This document shows positions 34,547 to 44,740 of a DNA stretch of 64,000 bases, in pieces. The position numbers and the translations under genes are program-made. Positions within the stretch are counted from its first letter, which is position 1. Each line of letters starts with the position of its first letter. This stretch comes from an uncultured Mycoplasmataceae bacterium (GTDB lineage: Bacteria > Bacillota_I > Bacilli_A > Mycoplasmatales > Mycoplasmoidaceae). The notes beneath the pieces were generated by a model, which was not told the origin of the DNA, did no database searches, and was given only the letters and a program-made list of their open reading frames with translations. The DNA lies in the NCBI GenBank assembly GCA_947041945.1, contig CAMREV010000003.1, forward strand, positions 22,101 to 86,100. Direction: 5' to 3'.

Positions 34547-34591
34547 TTATAATTCATGCTTTTTTAAGTTATTAAAAAATCATACATAACA

Positions 34592-34597
34592 ATTATA
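34592..34597 (-). promoter_or_regulatory. Candidate -10 box of the minus-strand tRNA cluster
   Basis: A TATAAT on the minus strand stands 45 bases before the tRNA-Asn 5' end, in the short gap after the ktrB stop. Confidence 0.35.
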
Positions 34598-34625
34598 TTA
34601 TATTTTGCTTTTTTTTAAAATTATT

Positions 34626-36275
34626 TTATCCTAATTTAATTTCAATATCAGAATACTTAGTTAATTCTCTCTTAGAGTGTCTATTTGCGAACATTTGCAT
34701 TGAATTCATAATACCTAATTGACCAAAAAACATTAGTACTATAAATGGAGCATATGAAATATAACCTATTTTAGAAGTTAATCCTGTTGATAACCCAGTA
34801 GTTCCAAATGCAGATGATGCTTCAAATGCTAAGTCAGTTAAATCAAAAGAACTTAATGCACCATTTTCAATTGATAAGAAACCAACTAATATAGTAAGGA
34901 ACATTATTGTAATTACTGATAAAGAGAATATACTTGTTGAATCAATTGTTGTTGTTTTAGAAATTCTTTTCTTAAATATTGTAGTTTCATTTCTACCACT
35001 AATTCTAGATAAAATAGATTTGATTAAAACTACAAATGTTGTTGTTCTAATACCACCACCAGTTGATGTTGGAGAAGTTCCTAAGAACATTAATGATATA
35101 AAGATTCATTTAGTAATATCATTTAAAATACTTACATCAATTGTTGCAAAACCAGCACTTCTTGTAGAAAGTGTATTATAAATAATAGCTCAATTTGAGT
35201 TTATTGCATTGTTATCAAAATATGTATTATATGAAGAACCAAGAATAGAAGTATTACTTTTTAATAAATATTCAGATGTGAATGACATTCCTATAGATAT
35301 AACTCCAAAAATAAGTGAAGATCATAAACAAATTTTTGAAAAAATAGAAATAGGTGGACTTTCATTTTCATACATATTAGGATTTAATTTAAAGAAAGAT
35401 GAAAAACTTTCAGGAAATTTTTTTAAAATAAAATATTCAACTTTTTGTCAAATATCATAAATTACTACATATCCTATTCCACCTAAAATAAATAGAACCA
35501 TCGTAAAAAATTGAACTAATATTCCAATATCATTTCTAAATGGTGCAAGTGAAGTAGAGCCAAATAAGTCAAAACCTGCATTATTCATTGCAGACCCTGT
35601 TATAAACATTGCATGTCAAATAGAAGAACCAGCATTTTGATACATTGGTAAGGCAACTGAAGATTCAACTCACATTCCACTTGTATCAGGAATTACTTGA
35701 AAGAATTGAACATTATAAAAGATAGTAGAAAATGCAATTGAAAATACAATTTGAATAACAAAGTTAATAAGGAAAATTGAAAACAAAACTTTACCATTTG
35801 TAGATATTTTTGTTCCACCTCTTTCAGCATAACTAATTCATGAACTAGATAGTATTTTTTTATTAAAAATTTTATTTAAAGATTTTCCTACAAGATAAAA
35901 AGCAGATAGTAAACCAAATCCACCCAATTGAATCCATATATATAAAACAACATGTCCAAAAACTGTAAATGTTTGTGAAACATCAGTAACTGTTAATCCT
36001 GTATTAGAAAATGCTGAAGATGAAATAAATATCGCATCATAGAAATTATAATTACCACCATCACTTTTATAATATCCATTTTGCAATGAAATTGGTAAAT
36101 ATAGTAATACTGCTCCAAGTATTACAAAAATTATGTAAGCAATTAATAATTTAAATGAATTTGTAAAATGGTCAATAAAAAATTGAGAGAAAGATTTTCA
36201 TTTATTTTCAAATTTTCTCTTAAATTTATCTCTATTTATTTCATTACTAATTTTGCTATTATTTTTATTTGACAT
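34626..36275 (-). CDS. ktrB: Potassium uptake channel protein KtrB
   Basis: The membrane pore of the Ktr potassium transporter, 549 residues. The four pore repeats of the TrkH/KtrB family each show a selectivity-filter segment: SNTGLTV, NNAGFDL, RSAGFAT and TTGLSTG, with the expected membrane helix pairs between them. Residues 1-40 are a charged cytoplasmic start. The frame runs through many TGA-Trp codons. It is head to head with ktrA, its cytoplasmic regulator. Confidence 0.93.
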
Positions 36276-36415
36276 AATATCTCATTTGTTATTATATAAT
36301 ATTAAAAATAATAAAATTTTAAAAATTATTTTTTTATTAAATGTATAAAAGATTTTAAATATTAAAAATTTTAATCGTTGTATAATTCTTATAATTCTAA
36401 ATAGAGAGGTTGTTT

Positions 36416-37141
36416 GTGATAAATAAAAATCAAAAAACAAAATACTTAGTAATAGGTTACGGAAAATTTGGTAATGGTTTCATTACAAGACTTGTTGACG
36501 AAGGAATTAAAAAAAATGATATTTATGTTACTGATTTAAGTGATGAAGTAATTTCTAATTTAAGTTCTAGAGGTTTTAACAATTTAATAAAATCAAAAAT
36601 TGTAGATTTAAAACAATTAGAAAACTTCATACCTCTTGATGATATTGATATTATTTTAATTGGTACATCAAATTTAGAGATTTCAATGTCTATTGCTTAT
36701 TCTTGAGCAAACAATCCAGAATTTTCAAAAAAAGAAATTTTTGCAAAAGCTTCAAATGACTTACATAAAAAGCTATTAAAAACTGTTGGTATAAATTCTA
36801 ATAATATTGTTATTCCGGAAGAAGAAGTAGGAAGTAAAACTGCACTTAAATCTTTCTTTAGTGCCTCAACAAATATTGAAGATATAAGTAAAGATTTTTC
36901 AATAGTTCATTTATTTATAGAAAACAAAAATCTAAATGGTGTTTCAATAAATGAATTAGGACAGCTATGAAAAAATGCACATGAAAGTAGAAACTGAAAT
37001 ATTATTATAATTCTTGATATTAATGGTAAAACTAAAATGGCTCAGCCTGATCAAAAAATATTTGTTGGTGACAGATTATCAATTGGATGTTTAAAATCGG
37101 ACATAAAAAAACTTTATTCTTTTATGATTAAAAGCAAATAA
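36416..37141 (+). CDS. ktrA: Potassium uptake regulatory subunit KtrA
   Basis: An RCK/TrkA protein that gates KtrB in response to nucleotides. The 241 residues start with the NAD-type fold YLVIGYGKFGNGFITRL, then DIYVTDLSDEVISNL and an IILIGTSNLEISMSIAYSW strand-helix; the C-terminal 90 residues are the RCK_C domain. GTG 36416 is chosen as start because AGAGAGG lies six bases before it; a TTG at 36410 is too close. The divergent pair with ktrB is separated by 140 AT-rich bases. Its last codons form one arm of a terminator. Confidence 0.9.
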
Positions 37142-37151
37142 AGTTTTTTTT
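37105..37151. terminator. Terminator overlapping the ktrA 3' end
   Basis: A perfect 14-bp stem (37105-37118 with 37137-37150) encloses a smaller CTTTT/AAAAG stem and ends in a T run. The ascending arm is inside the ktrA coding sequence and the descending arm includes its TAA. It can also serve tRNA-Trp on the other strand. Confidence 0.75.
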
Positions 37152-37163
37152 ATACATATTAAA

Positions 37164-37239
37164 TGGCAGGGGTGACAGGACTCGAACCCGCAACAAATAG
37201 ATTTGAAGTCTACTGCTCTACCAATTGAACTACACCCCT
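37164..37239 (-). tRNA. tRNA-Trp (TCA), reads UGA
   Basis: The acceptor AGGGGTG/CACCCCT, anticodon loop CTTCAAA giving TCA and an encoded CCA make a tRNA that pairs with UGA, and with UGG by wobble. It is the direct evidence for the altered genetic code seen in every conserved gene here. It stands alone between ktrA and rpsF. No tRNA-Trp(CCA) is in this window. Confidence 0.95.
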
Positions 37240-37306
37240 AATTACTTATTTATTATAAATTAATATTGAAAAAATATGATTTTTTTTATATCTAAGATTT
37301 TAATAG

Positions 37307-37312
37307 TATAAT
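37307..37312 (+). promoter_or_regulatory. Candidate -10 box of the rpsF operon
   Basis: A TATAAT hexamer lies 70 bases before the rpsF start and would give a leader of about 60 bases. Confidence 0.5.
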
Positions 37313-37318
37313 AATTAT

Positions 37319-37381
37319 GCATTATTTTATATATGCACTCTTTGCCGAGTAAAGGCTTTTATCCAAAAAGGGGAAATAAAC
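37319..37381 (+). promoter_or_regulatory. Possible S6:S18 autoregulatory leader of rpsF
   Basis: The leader between the -10 box and rpsF is markedly less AT-rich than other gaps and contains ACTC (37337-37340) that pairs with GAGT (37347-37350), with a CCG at 37345-37347, and a nearby CTTT/AAAG pair. The S6:S18 complex is known to bind a CCG-containing hairpin in rpsF leaders of many bacteria. The fold here was drawn by eye. GGGGAAAT is the ribosome site. Confidence 0.4.
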
Positions 37382-37822
37382 ATGTCAAAATATGAAACAA
37401 TGGTTGTTATTAGAGGTTCATTAAAAGATACTGAAGCTAAAAAAGCTTTAAATGAAGTTCTTGAAATAATAAAAACAATCAAAAATGTTGATGTAACTGA
37501 CTTAGGACATAAGGCATTAGCTTATCCAATTGATGATGAACTAAATGCTTACTACTATGTTTTAAACTTCGAAACTGAAGAAAAATTAATTTTAGCTGAA
37601 TTTAGAAGATTACTTTTATTAAATAAAAGTGTAATCAGACATTTAATTATTAATCTTGAAAAAGATTATGGTTATAAAGCTACAGTTAATCCTAAAAAAG
37701 TTGCTAAATCGCAATATAGAGCAGAAGTATACAAGTCTGTTCAAGAGAAAATTAAAAAAGATCAAGAATCATATGAAAGTAAATCGAAAGATTTTACCCC
37801 AGTAAAAGTATCTGATATTTAA
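37382..37822 (+). CDS. rpsF: 30S ribosomal protein S6
   Basis: S6 binds the central domain of 16S rRNA as a heterodimer with S18. The 146 residues begin MSKYETMVVIRGSLKD and include the conserved LGHKALAYPID and YYYVLNFE strands; the C-terminal 45 residues are a Lys-rich extension. It is the first gene of rpsF-ssb-rpsR, the usual bacterial order. GGGGAAA precedes the start. Confidence 0.95.
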   Translation: MSKYETMVVIRGSLKDTEAKKALNEVLEIIKTIKNVDVTDLGHKALAYPIDDELNAYYYVLNFETEEKLILAEFRRLLLLNKSVIRHLIINLEKDYGYKATVNPKKVAKSQYRAEVYKSVQEKIKKDQESYESKSKDFTPVKVSDI

Positions 37823-37853
37823 TTAACATTACAAAAAATTAAAAGGAAAAAAC

Positions 37854-38513
37854 ATGAATAAAATTTTCATTGTAGGTAGATTAGTTTCTGATCCTCAACC
37901 ATTTGTAACACAATCAGGAAGATTAGTGTCTAATATTACTATTGCTTGTGCTGATAATACTAATAAAAATGAAACTTATTTTTTTCCTTGTGTTGCGTGA
38001 CAAACGCCTGCAAAATTTATTAACACTTATTTAAAAAAAGGTGACTCAGTTGTTGTAGATGGAAAATTAATTAGAAGAAGTTATGTTTCAAAAGATGGAA
38101 AAAACGTTTATGTTACTGAAATAATAATTGATTTAATAAAATTAGTTAGCAGTCCTAGAAGAAATCAAGATTCTCCATATGTTGAAAATAATCAAAATTA
38201 TTCTTTTGCAAACCAAAAACAAAATACTGAAGTATCTTTTGAAAACAATTCAATGAGTAATCAAAATTCTTTTAACGAAAATAATTACTCTGATGTTGTT
38301 TTTCCAAAAACAAATAAGCCATTTGAAAATGACTTTTCAAATAATAATGTAAGCAACGATTTCAATGCAAATCAAAATAAAGAAATAAACAATACTAATT
38401 CAATACCAAGTCACAATAATGATTCAAGCGTTATTTATAATAATAATATTGTAAATGATGAACAACATGATGAAATTATTGATCTTGATTGATTAGATGA
38501 AATAGATAAATAA
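37854..38513 (+). CDS. ssb: Single-stranded DNA-binding protein
   Basis: A 219-residue SSB. Residues 1-102 are the OB fold: MNKIFIVGRLVSDPQ, the FFPCVAWQTPAKFI strand and GDSVVVDGKLIRRSY. The next 100 residues form a flexible Asn/Ser-rich linker, and the end is the acidic tail IDLDWLDEIDK. Most bacterial SSBs end in an acidic tip closing with Pro-Phe; here the aromatic is a Trp followed by six more residues. Two TGA-Trp codons are used. AAAGGAAA precedes ATG 37854, and rpsR follows 18 bases after the stop. Confidence 0.93.
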
Positions 38514-38531
38514 AATAAGAAAGGATTTAAA

Positions 38532-38807
38532 ATGTCTGAAGTAAAACAAAAAAGAGAAAACAAACCTTATAATTCTAAATTTAAAGGTAATAAATTTAAT
38601 AGAAGAAAAAAATTCTGTAGATTCTGTGCTCAAGGAATTGAGCATGTTGATTATAAAGATGTGAATACACTTTCACATTACATTAATTTCAACAAAAAAA
38701 TAATTCCTGCAAAACAATCTTTTAATTGCACATCTCATCAAAGAAGAGTGTCGATTGCAATTAAAAGAGCAAGAATAGTTGGTTTAGTACCATATATAGC
38801 AGATTAA
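38532..38807 (+). CDS. rpsR: 30S ribosomal protein S18
   Basis: The 91 residues show RRKKFCRFCAQG, a sequence with the CxxC of zinc-type S18, then the conserved NTLSHYINFNKKIIPAK and the helix QRRVSIAIKRARIVGLVPY. It partners S6 from the same operon. AAGGATTTAAA lies before the start. Confidence 0.95.
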   Translation: MSEVKQKRENKPYNSKFKGNKFNRRKKFCRFCAQGIEHVDYKDVNTLSHYINFNKKIIPAKQSFNCTSHQRRVSIAIKRARIVGLVPYIAD

Positions 38808-38826
38808 TTCTTGAAAGGAATAAAAA

Positions 38827-39435
38827 ATGAGTAAGATATTACTAATTAGATGTTCAATTAACTCTAAATCAAAAAGAGGTTCAATTTCTGGACATGCTTT
38901 AGATTTATTTAAAAAAGAATATATTGAAAAATATCCTCAAGATACAATAATTGAAAAAGATCTAAATAAAATTGATTTTCTACAAGTATGTATTAATGAG
39001 AATAACTTAGATACATGATTTGATCAAAATTCTAAAGATTTAATTAATGAATTAAAATCGGTAGATAAATTGGTTGTTGCTACATCTATGGTTAACTTTA
39101 ACTTTCCATCGTTATTAAAAAATTATATTGACAAAATTTGCCTTGCTGGAGAAACATTTGTTTATAAGTATGATAATGGTAAGGGTGGTAGTGAAGGATT
39201 GCTTAAAAATTTAAAAGTAGCTTTCATAACTTCTCAAGGTTCTCCTGTTGAATATTACCCATTTTCTGCAATCCCATCTAACTTAGAAGGTACATTCAGA
39301 TTCTTAGGTTCTAACGTTGTTAAGAGTGTTATTTTAGATGGATCTAAAACACCTACAGAATCAACTAAAACAAAAGAAGAATTTGTAGATAAATTTAAAA
39401 GTGAAATTTCTAATCTAGTTAATACACTAAATTAA
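38827..39435 (+). CDS. azoR: FMN-dependent NADH:quinone/azo oxidoreductase (AzoR family)
   Basis: A 202-residue flavodoxin-fold enzyme. It begins MSKILLIRCSINSKSKRGSI, where the family binds the FMN phosphate, and has VVATSMVNFNFPSLLKNYID and KICLAGETFVYK, matching AzoR/AcpD. Such enzymes reduce quinones and azo compounds with NADH and help against thiol stress. Trp 64 is encoded by TGA. It is 19 bases after rpsR and is followed by a hairpin terminator, so it may belong to the rpsF transcript. Confidence 0.88.
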
Positions 39436-39444
39436 TTTATAAAT

Positions 39445-39475
39445 AAAAAAATAACTGTTAAAAGTTATTTTTTTT
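39445..39475 (+). terminator. Terminator after azoR
   Basis: An 11- to 12-bp stem (about 39445-39456 with 39463-39474), loop GTTAAA, then a T run, between azoR and secG. Confidence 0.8.
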
Positions 39476-39503
39476 ATATAATTAAATAAGTTGGAGTAAA
39501 ACA

Positions 39504-39737
39504 ATGAATGCAATTGAAATAATATTTTATGTAATAGCAGGTCTATCATTAGTTATTGCTTTATTACTTTCGGGAAGTGGTTCTTCAAATGGGTTAAACT
39601 CAATGGCTGCTACTGATCTTGAAATTTTTAAAAAGACTAAAGATAGAGGAGTTACAAAAGTTCTACAAATAATTTTATTTATAATAGTTTTTGTTTTGAT
39701 AACTCTAGCTCTCATATATAGATTTTTAATAAAATAA
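39504..39737 (+). CDS. secG: Preprotein translocase subunit SecG
   Basis: A 77-residue protein with two membrane helices (residues 5-21 and 54-74), separated by the conserved loop LLSGSGSSNGLNSMAATD. It is the small auxiliary subunit of SecYEG. TTGGAG precedes ATG 39504. The secG-rnr-smpB order is common in Firmicutes and is kept here with three- and four-base gaps. Confidence 0.93.
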   Translation: MNAIEIIFYVIAGLSLVIALLLSGSGSSNGLNSMAATDLEIFKKTKDRGVTKVLQIILFIIVFVLITLALIYRFLIK

Positions 39738-39740
39738 TTT

Positions 39741-41891
39741 ATGAATAAATTAGATCAAATAATAATTGAATTTATTAAAAATGAAAACAACAGACCAGTT
39801 TCTAAAAAAATATTAATTACTAAAATACAAAAAGTTCACAAAGATATTGAAGTAAAGAATATTTTTCATTCTATACGTTTCCTAGAAAAGAATAAAAAAA
39901 TTGTTACTCTTATTTCTGGTAAGATGGTTTTACCATACGATTCAGGAAAAATAATTTCAGATAGTGAAGGTACTGGAGAAATTTCTATCAACTCTTATGG
40001 AGATGGTTTTATTAAGATTCATAATGATGATTCAAGAGAAATTTTTATATATAGAGATAATGTTAAAAATGCATTAAACGGAGATGTTGTAGAATTTGTT
40101 GAAACTGATGCAGTATCTAAAAATAATTTAACAAACGGAATCGTTACAAAAGTAATTAAAAGAGCAAAAGATATATTTGTAGGTGAATTTGTAAAAACTG
40201 ACGAAGGATACAATGTTATTTTAAATGATCAAAAAGTTAATAAGAAAATAATAATAGAGAATTTAAGTGGTGTTGTTGATGGACACAAAATAGTTCTAAA
40301 GGCAATTGAATATAGAGACGATTCTATTATTGCAGAAGTCGTAAGAATTATTGGACACAAAAATGATGTAGGAATAGACATTTTATCTATTTTATATGAT
40401 AACAAAATTGAACCAGAATTTTCAAAAGAAATTTTAGATTTTGCTCATGATATCTCAAAAGATATACCTGAAGAAGAAAGAAAAAAAAGAAAAAATCTTA
40501 CTAATCTACCATTTATAACTATTGACCCAGAAACGTCAAAAGATCTAGATGATGCAATATGTGTAAAAAAAGAAAACAATGACTATAGATTATGAGTTTC
40601 AATTGCAGATGTTTCTCACTATGTTACACCTAATTCATTAATAGATGTTGAAGCATTAAAAAGAGGAACTTCTATTTATTTAGTAAATAAAGTTGTCCCA
40701 ATGCTTCCTCATAATTTATCAAATGATATTTGTTCACTTAATCCTCATGAAGAAAGACTGACATTAACATGTGAAATGCTAATTGATTCAAATGGAAATT
40801 TCAAAACAATAGATGTCTATCCTTCTATTTTTATTAATAAAAGAAGATTTTCTTATGATGAAGTAAATAAATATTTTAGTAAAGAACTTTCTTTTGAAAA
40901 AGAAAATTTAGAAATAATAGAAGTTTTAAATTCATCATTTAATTTGTATGAAATTTTAAGAGTTAATTTCAAAAAAAGAGGATACATAAATTTTGATATT
41001 AAAGAACCAAAAATAATTCTTGATGATCAAGAGAGACCAATTGACATAAAACTTTATGAAAGAGGAGATGCTCAAATGATGATTGAGAATTTTATGGTTG
41101 CTGCAAATGAAGCTGTGACAATTAATTTTCAAAAATATAAAATCCCCTTTATCTATAGAGTACATGATAAACCTGATCCAAATAAATTAAAGAGTTTTGC
41201 TGTTGAAGCAAAAAAACTTAATTTCAAAATTGATAATGAAATAAAAGAAATAAAACCTAATACTATTGCAAGATGAATTGAAGAAAATAAGGAATCATAC
41301 TCATCTCAGTTAATTAATAAATTACTATTAAGAGTAATGGCTAAAGCTGAGTATCTAACTTCAAATATTGGTCACTTTGGTTTAGCAAGCTCTTTTTACA
41401 CTCATTTCACATCTCCGATTAGAAGATATCCAGATTTAATTGTTCATCGTCTATATAGAATGTTTGCCTTTGAAAGACACTTATATAGTGATAGTGATAG
41501 AAATAGTTTATTATCTCAACTTAACAACATTTGTTCTTTATCTTCATCCAATGAACAAAAAGCTGTTTCAATTGAAAGGGAAGTAAATGCTCTTAAATTT
41601 GCGGAATATATGGAAAAACATGTTGGTGATAATTTTAAAGGAGTAATTTCATATATTACATCTTTTGGAATATTCATTGAATTAGAAAATTCTATTGAAG
41701 GATTATGTAGAATAAAAAATATAAAAATAAATGATTTCTTTAAATATAATGAAGAAAATACAACTTACATTGGAGAAAAAACAAAGACAGTGCTTTCATT
41801 TGGTTTACCAGTATTAGTTAAAGTAGTTGGAGCTAATGCAATATCTAAAAAGATAGATGTGGAAATAATTGATGTAATCAACGGAAAATAA
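39741..41891 (+). CDS. rnr: Ribonuclease R
   Basis: A 3'-5' exoribonuclease of the RNB family, 716 residues. An N-terminal winged helix and cold-shock domains ([15 protein letters not shown]) are followed by the catalytic RNB core with [14 protein letters not shown], where the Asp residues bind metal. Next come the [18 protein letters not shown] block and a C-terminal S1 domain ([19 protein letters not shown]). RNase R is the main processive exonuclease in mycoplasmas. The stop is four bases before smpB, its partner in tmRNA-linked decay. Several Trp are TGA. Confidence 0.95.
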
Positions 41892-41895
41892 CACT

Positions 41896-42324
41896 ATGAA
41901 AATAATTCTAAAAAATAAGAAGGCATCTTTTAATTATTTTATATTAGATAAATATGAAGCAGGTATTGAATTAAAGGGCGTTGAAGTAAAATCAATATAT
42001 AACAAAAAATTTAGCCTTGATGAGTCATACATATCAATAAGTAAGGGTGAAGTATGAATTGTTAATATGCATGTTTCTCCATATGAGCAAGGTAATAGAT
42101 ATAATCAAGATCCCCTAAGAAAAAGAAAGTTATTATTGCACAAAAAAGAGATTTTAAAAATCAGTACAAAAATAAAAAAAGAAGGACTTACTCTTATTCC
42201 GACTATGGTTTATTGATCTGGCAGAAAAATTAAAGTTGAAATTGGACTTGCAAAAGGAAAAAAACTACATGATAAGAGAGAAAGTTTAAAGAAAAAAGAA
42301 ATAAAAAAGGACATGCTTTTTTAA
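41896..42324 (+). CDS. smpB: SsrA-binding protein SmpB
   Basis: SmpB carries tmRNA to stalled ribosomes. The 142 residues show the usual start [20 protein letters not shown], then [13 protein letters not shown], the [20 protein letters not shown] strand pair, the [12 protein letters not shown] block and [11 protein letters not shown]. The basic C-terminal tail [20 protein letters not shown] is the segment that enters the decoding site. It sits downstream of rnr as in many Firmicutes. The ssrA gene itself was not seen in this window. Confidence 0.95.
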
Positions 42325-42343
42325 ATCGCAATGAGGTATTAAT

Positions 42344-43531
42344 ATGGATTTCAAGAGACTAACAAAAATTACTATTTATTCATTTCTAATTAATGTTTTC
42401 GCAATTTTTGGAATTATTTTTTTCATAATTACAATTCCAACTTGAAGTGAATATGGATTTAGCTTTCTAAAGTATGACCACAAACTGGGCAATGTAATTC
42501 CAGTAAGTGTCCAAACATATAGAGGTGCAGCATATATGTCACTTATTTTATACTTGACATTTTCAGTTCTTTCAATAAATCATATCAGGAATCTTGATAA
42601 CAAAAATACACAAAAAATATTATTCTATTCTGGTGGATTTTTTGTAAACTTTTTTTTACCATATATCATTTATGTTTCTGCTAAAAATAATTATTATAAA
42701 GAATTTTTTAAGTACTTAAATCAAAAGGGAATGAATGAAAATGGTATTTATAAAAATAAAAAATTCTATGAATATAGAAAAAATATTTTATACAAAATAT
42801 TTACTGTTATTTGTTTTTCTGTAACCATTATTGCATTATTTATTATATTGATTCCTATGATTACGGGCGATAAAAGATTTGATGGTAACAATGTAAGGGG
42901 TAACTTTTTCTTTGGAACTATTACATTTTTTACTACTCAAACAAATTTTTTAACTTTTTTATTTATGTTCTTTTTCGTATTTTTTGGAAATAGAGTTTTC
43001 TTTGAAGATAATAAAGCTTTAATCCATGTTGCTTCATATATATTTGTTGTTTTAATAATTTTCTGACTAGTTATATTTCCAAAAAGCATAGATGAAATAA
43101 ATATTTCATATCCAGATCCTTTTGACATTTTTAAAACAACATGACATCATGGAATCAATCCCTTGATTTTTAGTATTTTTTCTGTTTGAACAATAAGAGT
43201 TACAAGAAGATCACCAATTAAATTTAACAAACTATTAGTGAGTCATTTAGGATACCCATTTGTATATGGATTATACATATATGCATTACCTTTTTTTACA
43301 CAAACATCAATTTATGGATGAGTTACAAATATAAATCCTAACTCAGTAACATACTATGATCATAGATTTAATCCAGGTGTTGAATCCGGATTATACCCCC
43401 CTTCATCAGGTTCTTGAGAAAACATTTTTATCATAATTCCAATTGTAATATTATTCTCATCAATTTTATTCCTATTTTGATATTCAAGTATTTTATTTTC
43501 TGATAATAAAATAAAAAAATTTATAAAGTAA
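42344..43531 (+). CDS. Integral membrane protein, tandem paralogue 1
   Basis: A 395-residue membrane protein with about eight hydrophobic segments. The neighbour at 43565 is clearly related: both begin MDF-K-TKI, share LKYDH, NAIP/NVIP, LPYIIY/TPYIIY, a FFT-T/N-N segment before a helix (FFTTQTNFLTF), IIFWL, HGINPLIF/HAITPIFF and the late YGLYIYALPFFTQTSIYG with ITNINP/VTNLNP. The FFTxQxN motif resembles Pr6Pr/DUF1600-type mycoplasma membrane proteins, but I am not certain of the family. GAGG precedes the start. No function can be given. Confidence 0.7.
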
Positions 43532-43564
43532 TTTTTTGTGTTATATAAATAGTAGTGAGGTAAT

Positions 43565-44728
43565 ATGGATTTTTTAAAAGTTACAAAAATTTCTTTTTAT
43601 TCACTATTTGCAACAATTTTTTTTGCTGTTGGATTATATAGTTTTATTGAAACTCTTGATTATTGAACACCAGAATTTTTGGATCTAAAATATGATCACT
43701 TATTACAAAACGCAATACCAATATCTATTCAACTAAATAGAATGTTAGCATATCTTTGTTTGATACTATCAATCTTTGTTTGAATTTTAACATTGTATAA
43801 CATATTAAAAATAGAAGATGAAAAGGACAAAAGAATTCTATTATTTTCTATTGGTATTTTTACATGAATACTTACACCATATATCATTTATATTTGTGTA
43901 TCTAAAAAGTACTATCAAAAATACTTTGGATATATTTCTCAAAATTATACTGATCAAAAGGCTTTCTCATTAAAGGAACCTAAAAATAAAAGATTATTTT
44001 TTAATTCACTTTTTGGTATTCTTGTTTGAATGATTTCATTAGTCGGATTTTTATATATATTTCTTGTAAAATCAAATCTTGATAAAGAAAATCCTCAGAG
44101 CAATTTTTTTATTGGAGAAATGTCTTTTTTCACAAATTTAAATAATTGATTAGTTTTTATCTTTATGTCTTTTTATTTATTCTTTAATAAAAAAATAATT
44201 TTTAAACAAAATACATTAATGATTGGTTTGACAGCATACATTCTAGTGGTTTGTATAATCTTTTGAGTTTTATTATTCCCGTACACTGCAGAAGGAATTG
44301 AAAAAAATTATAGTTTATCTATAAATGGCCCAACACTATTAATTAAAACTATATGGGTTCATGCGATTACACCTATATTCTTTACAGCATATACAATAAA
44401 TTCTTTCTTTCTTCTTAAGGAAAGAACAAACACACTTTTAAAAACATTTGGGAAATTAATTATTTTTCCAATTATATATGGACTATATGTATTTGGTTTA
44501 CCATTTTTTTCACAATTTAGTGTATATGGAAACGTAACAAATTTAAATCCTGGATGTATTCCTTTTTATGATTCTATCTATAACAGTGATCCACCATACT
44601 CGCCTGGTTCACCATTAAGGATTTTCATATTACTTGGATTAGTTGTTTTATTTTTATTATTAATATTTATTTTCTGGTTAATTCCTTCTAAAATATCTAA
44701 ACAAAATATAAAAGGTAGTCTTAAATAG
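43565..44728 (+). CDS. Integral membrane protein, tandem paralogue 2
   Basis: A 387-residue membrane protein related over its length to the one before it; the two arose by tandem duplication. Eight hydrophobic segments can be counted. The FFTNLNNWLVFIF segment matches FFTTQTNFLTFLF of paralogue 1, and GLYVFGLPFFSQFSVYGNVT matches its late helix. Unlike most genes here it uses TGG for some Trp (for example at 44353). GTGAGG lies before the start. Its stop codon is inside a hairpin and overlaps the stop of the convergent gene by eight bases. Confidence 0.7.
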
Positions 44729-44740
44729 TACTACCTTTTA
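44709..44740. terminator. Inverted repeat at a convergent gene end
   Basis: A perfect 11-bp stem (44709-44719 with 44730-44740) spans the stop codons of both converging genes. It has no long T run, so termination is likely but not certain. Confidence 0.45.

Noticed and set aside
36276..36415. A c-di-AMP riboswitch before the divergent ktr genes, as in Bacillus
   Set aside because: The 140-base gap is almost only A and T and has none of the conserved riboswitch blocks.
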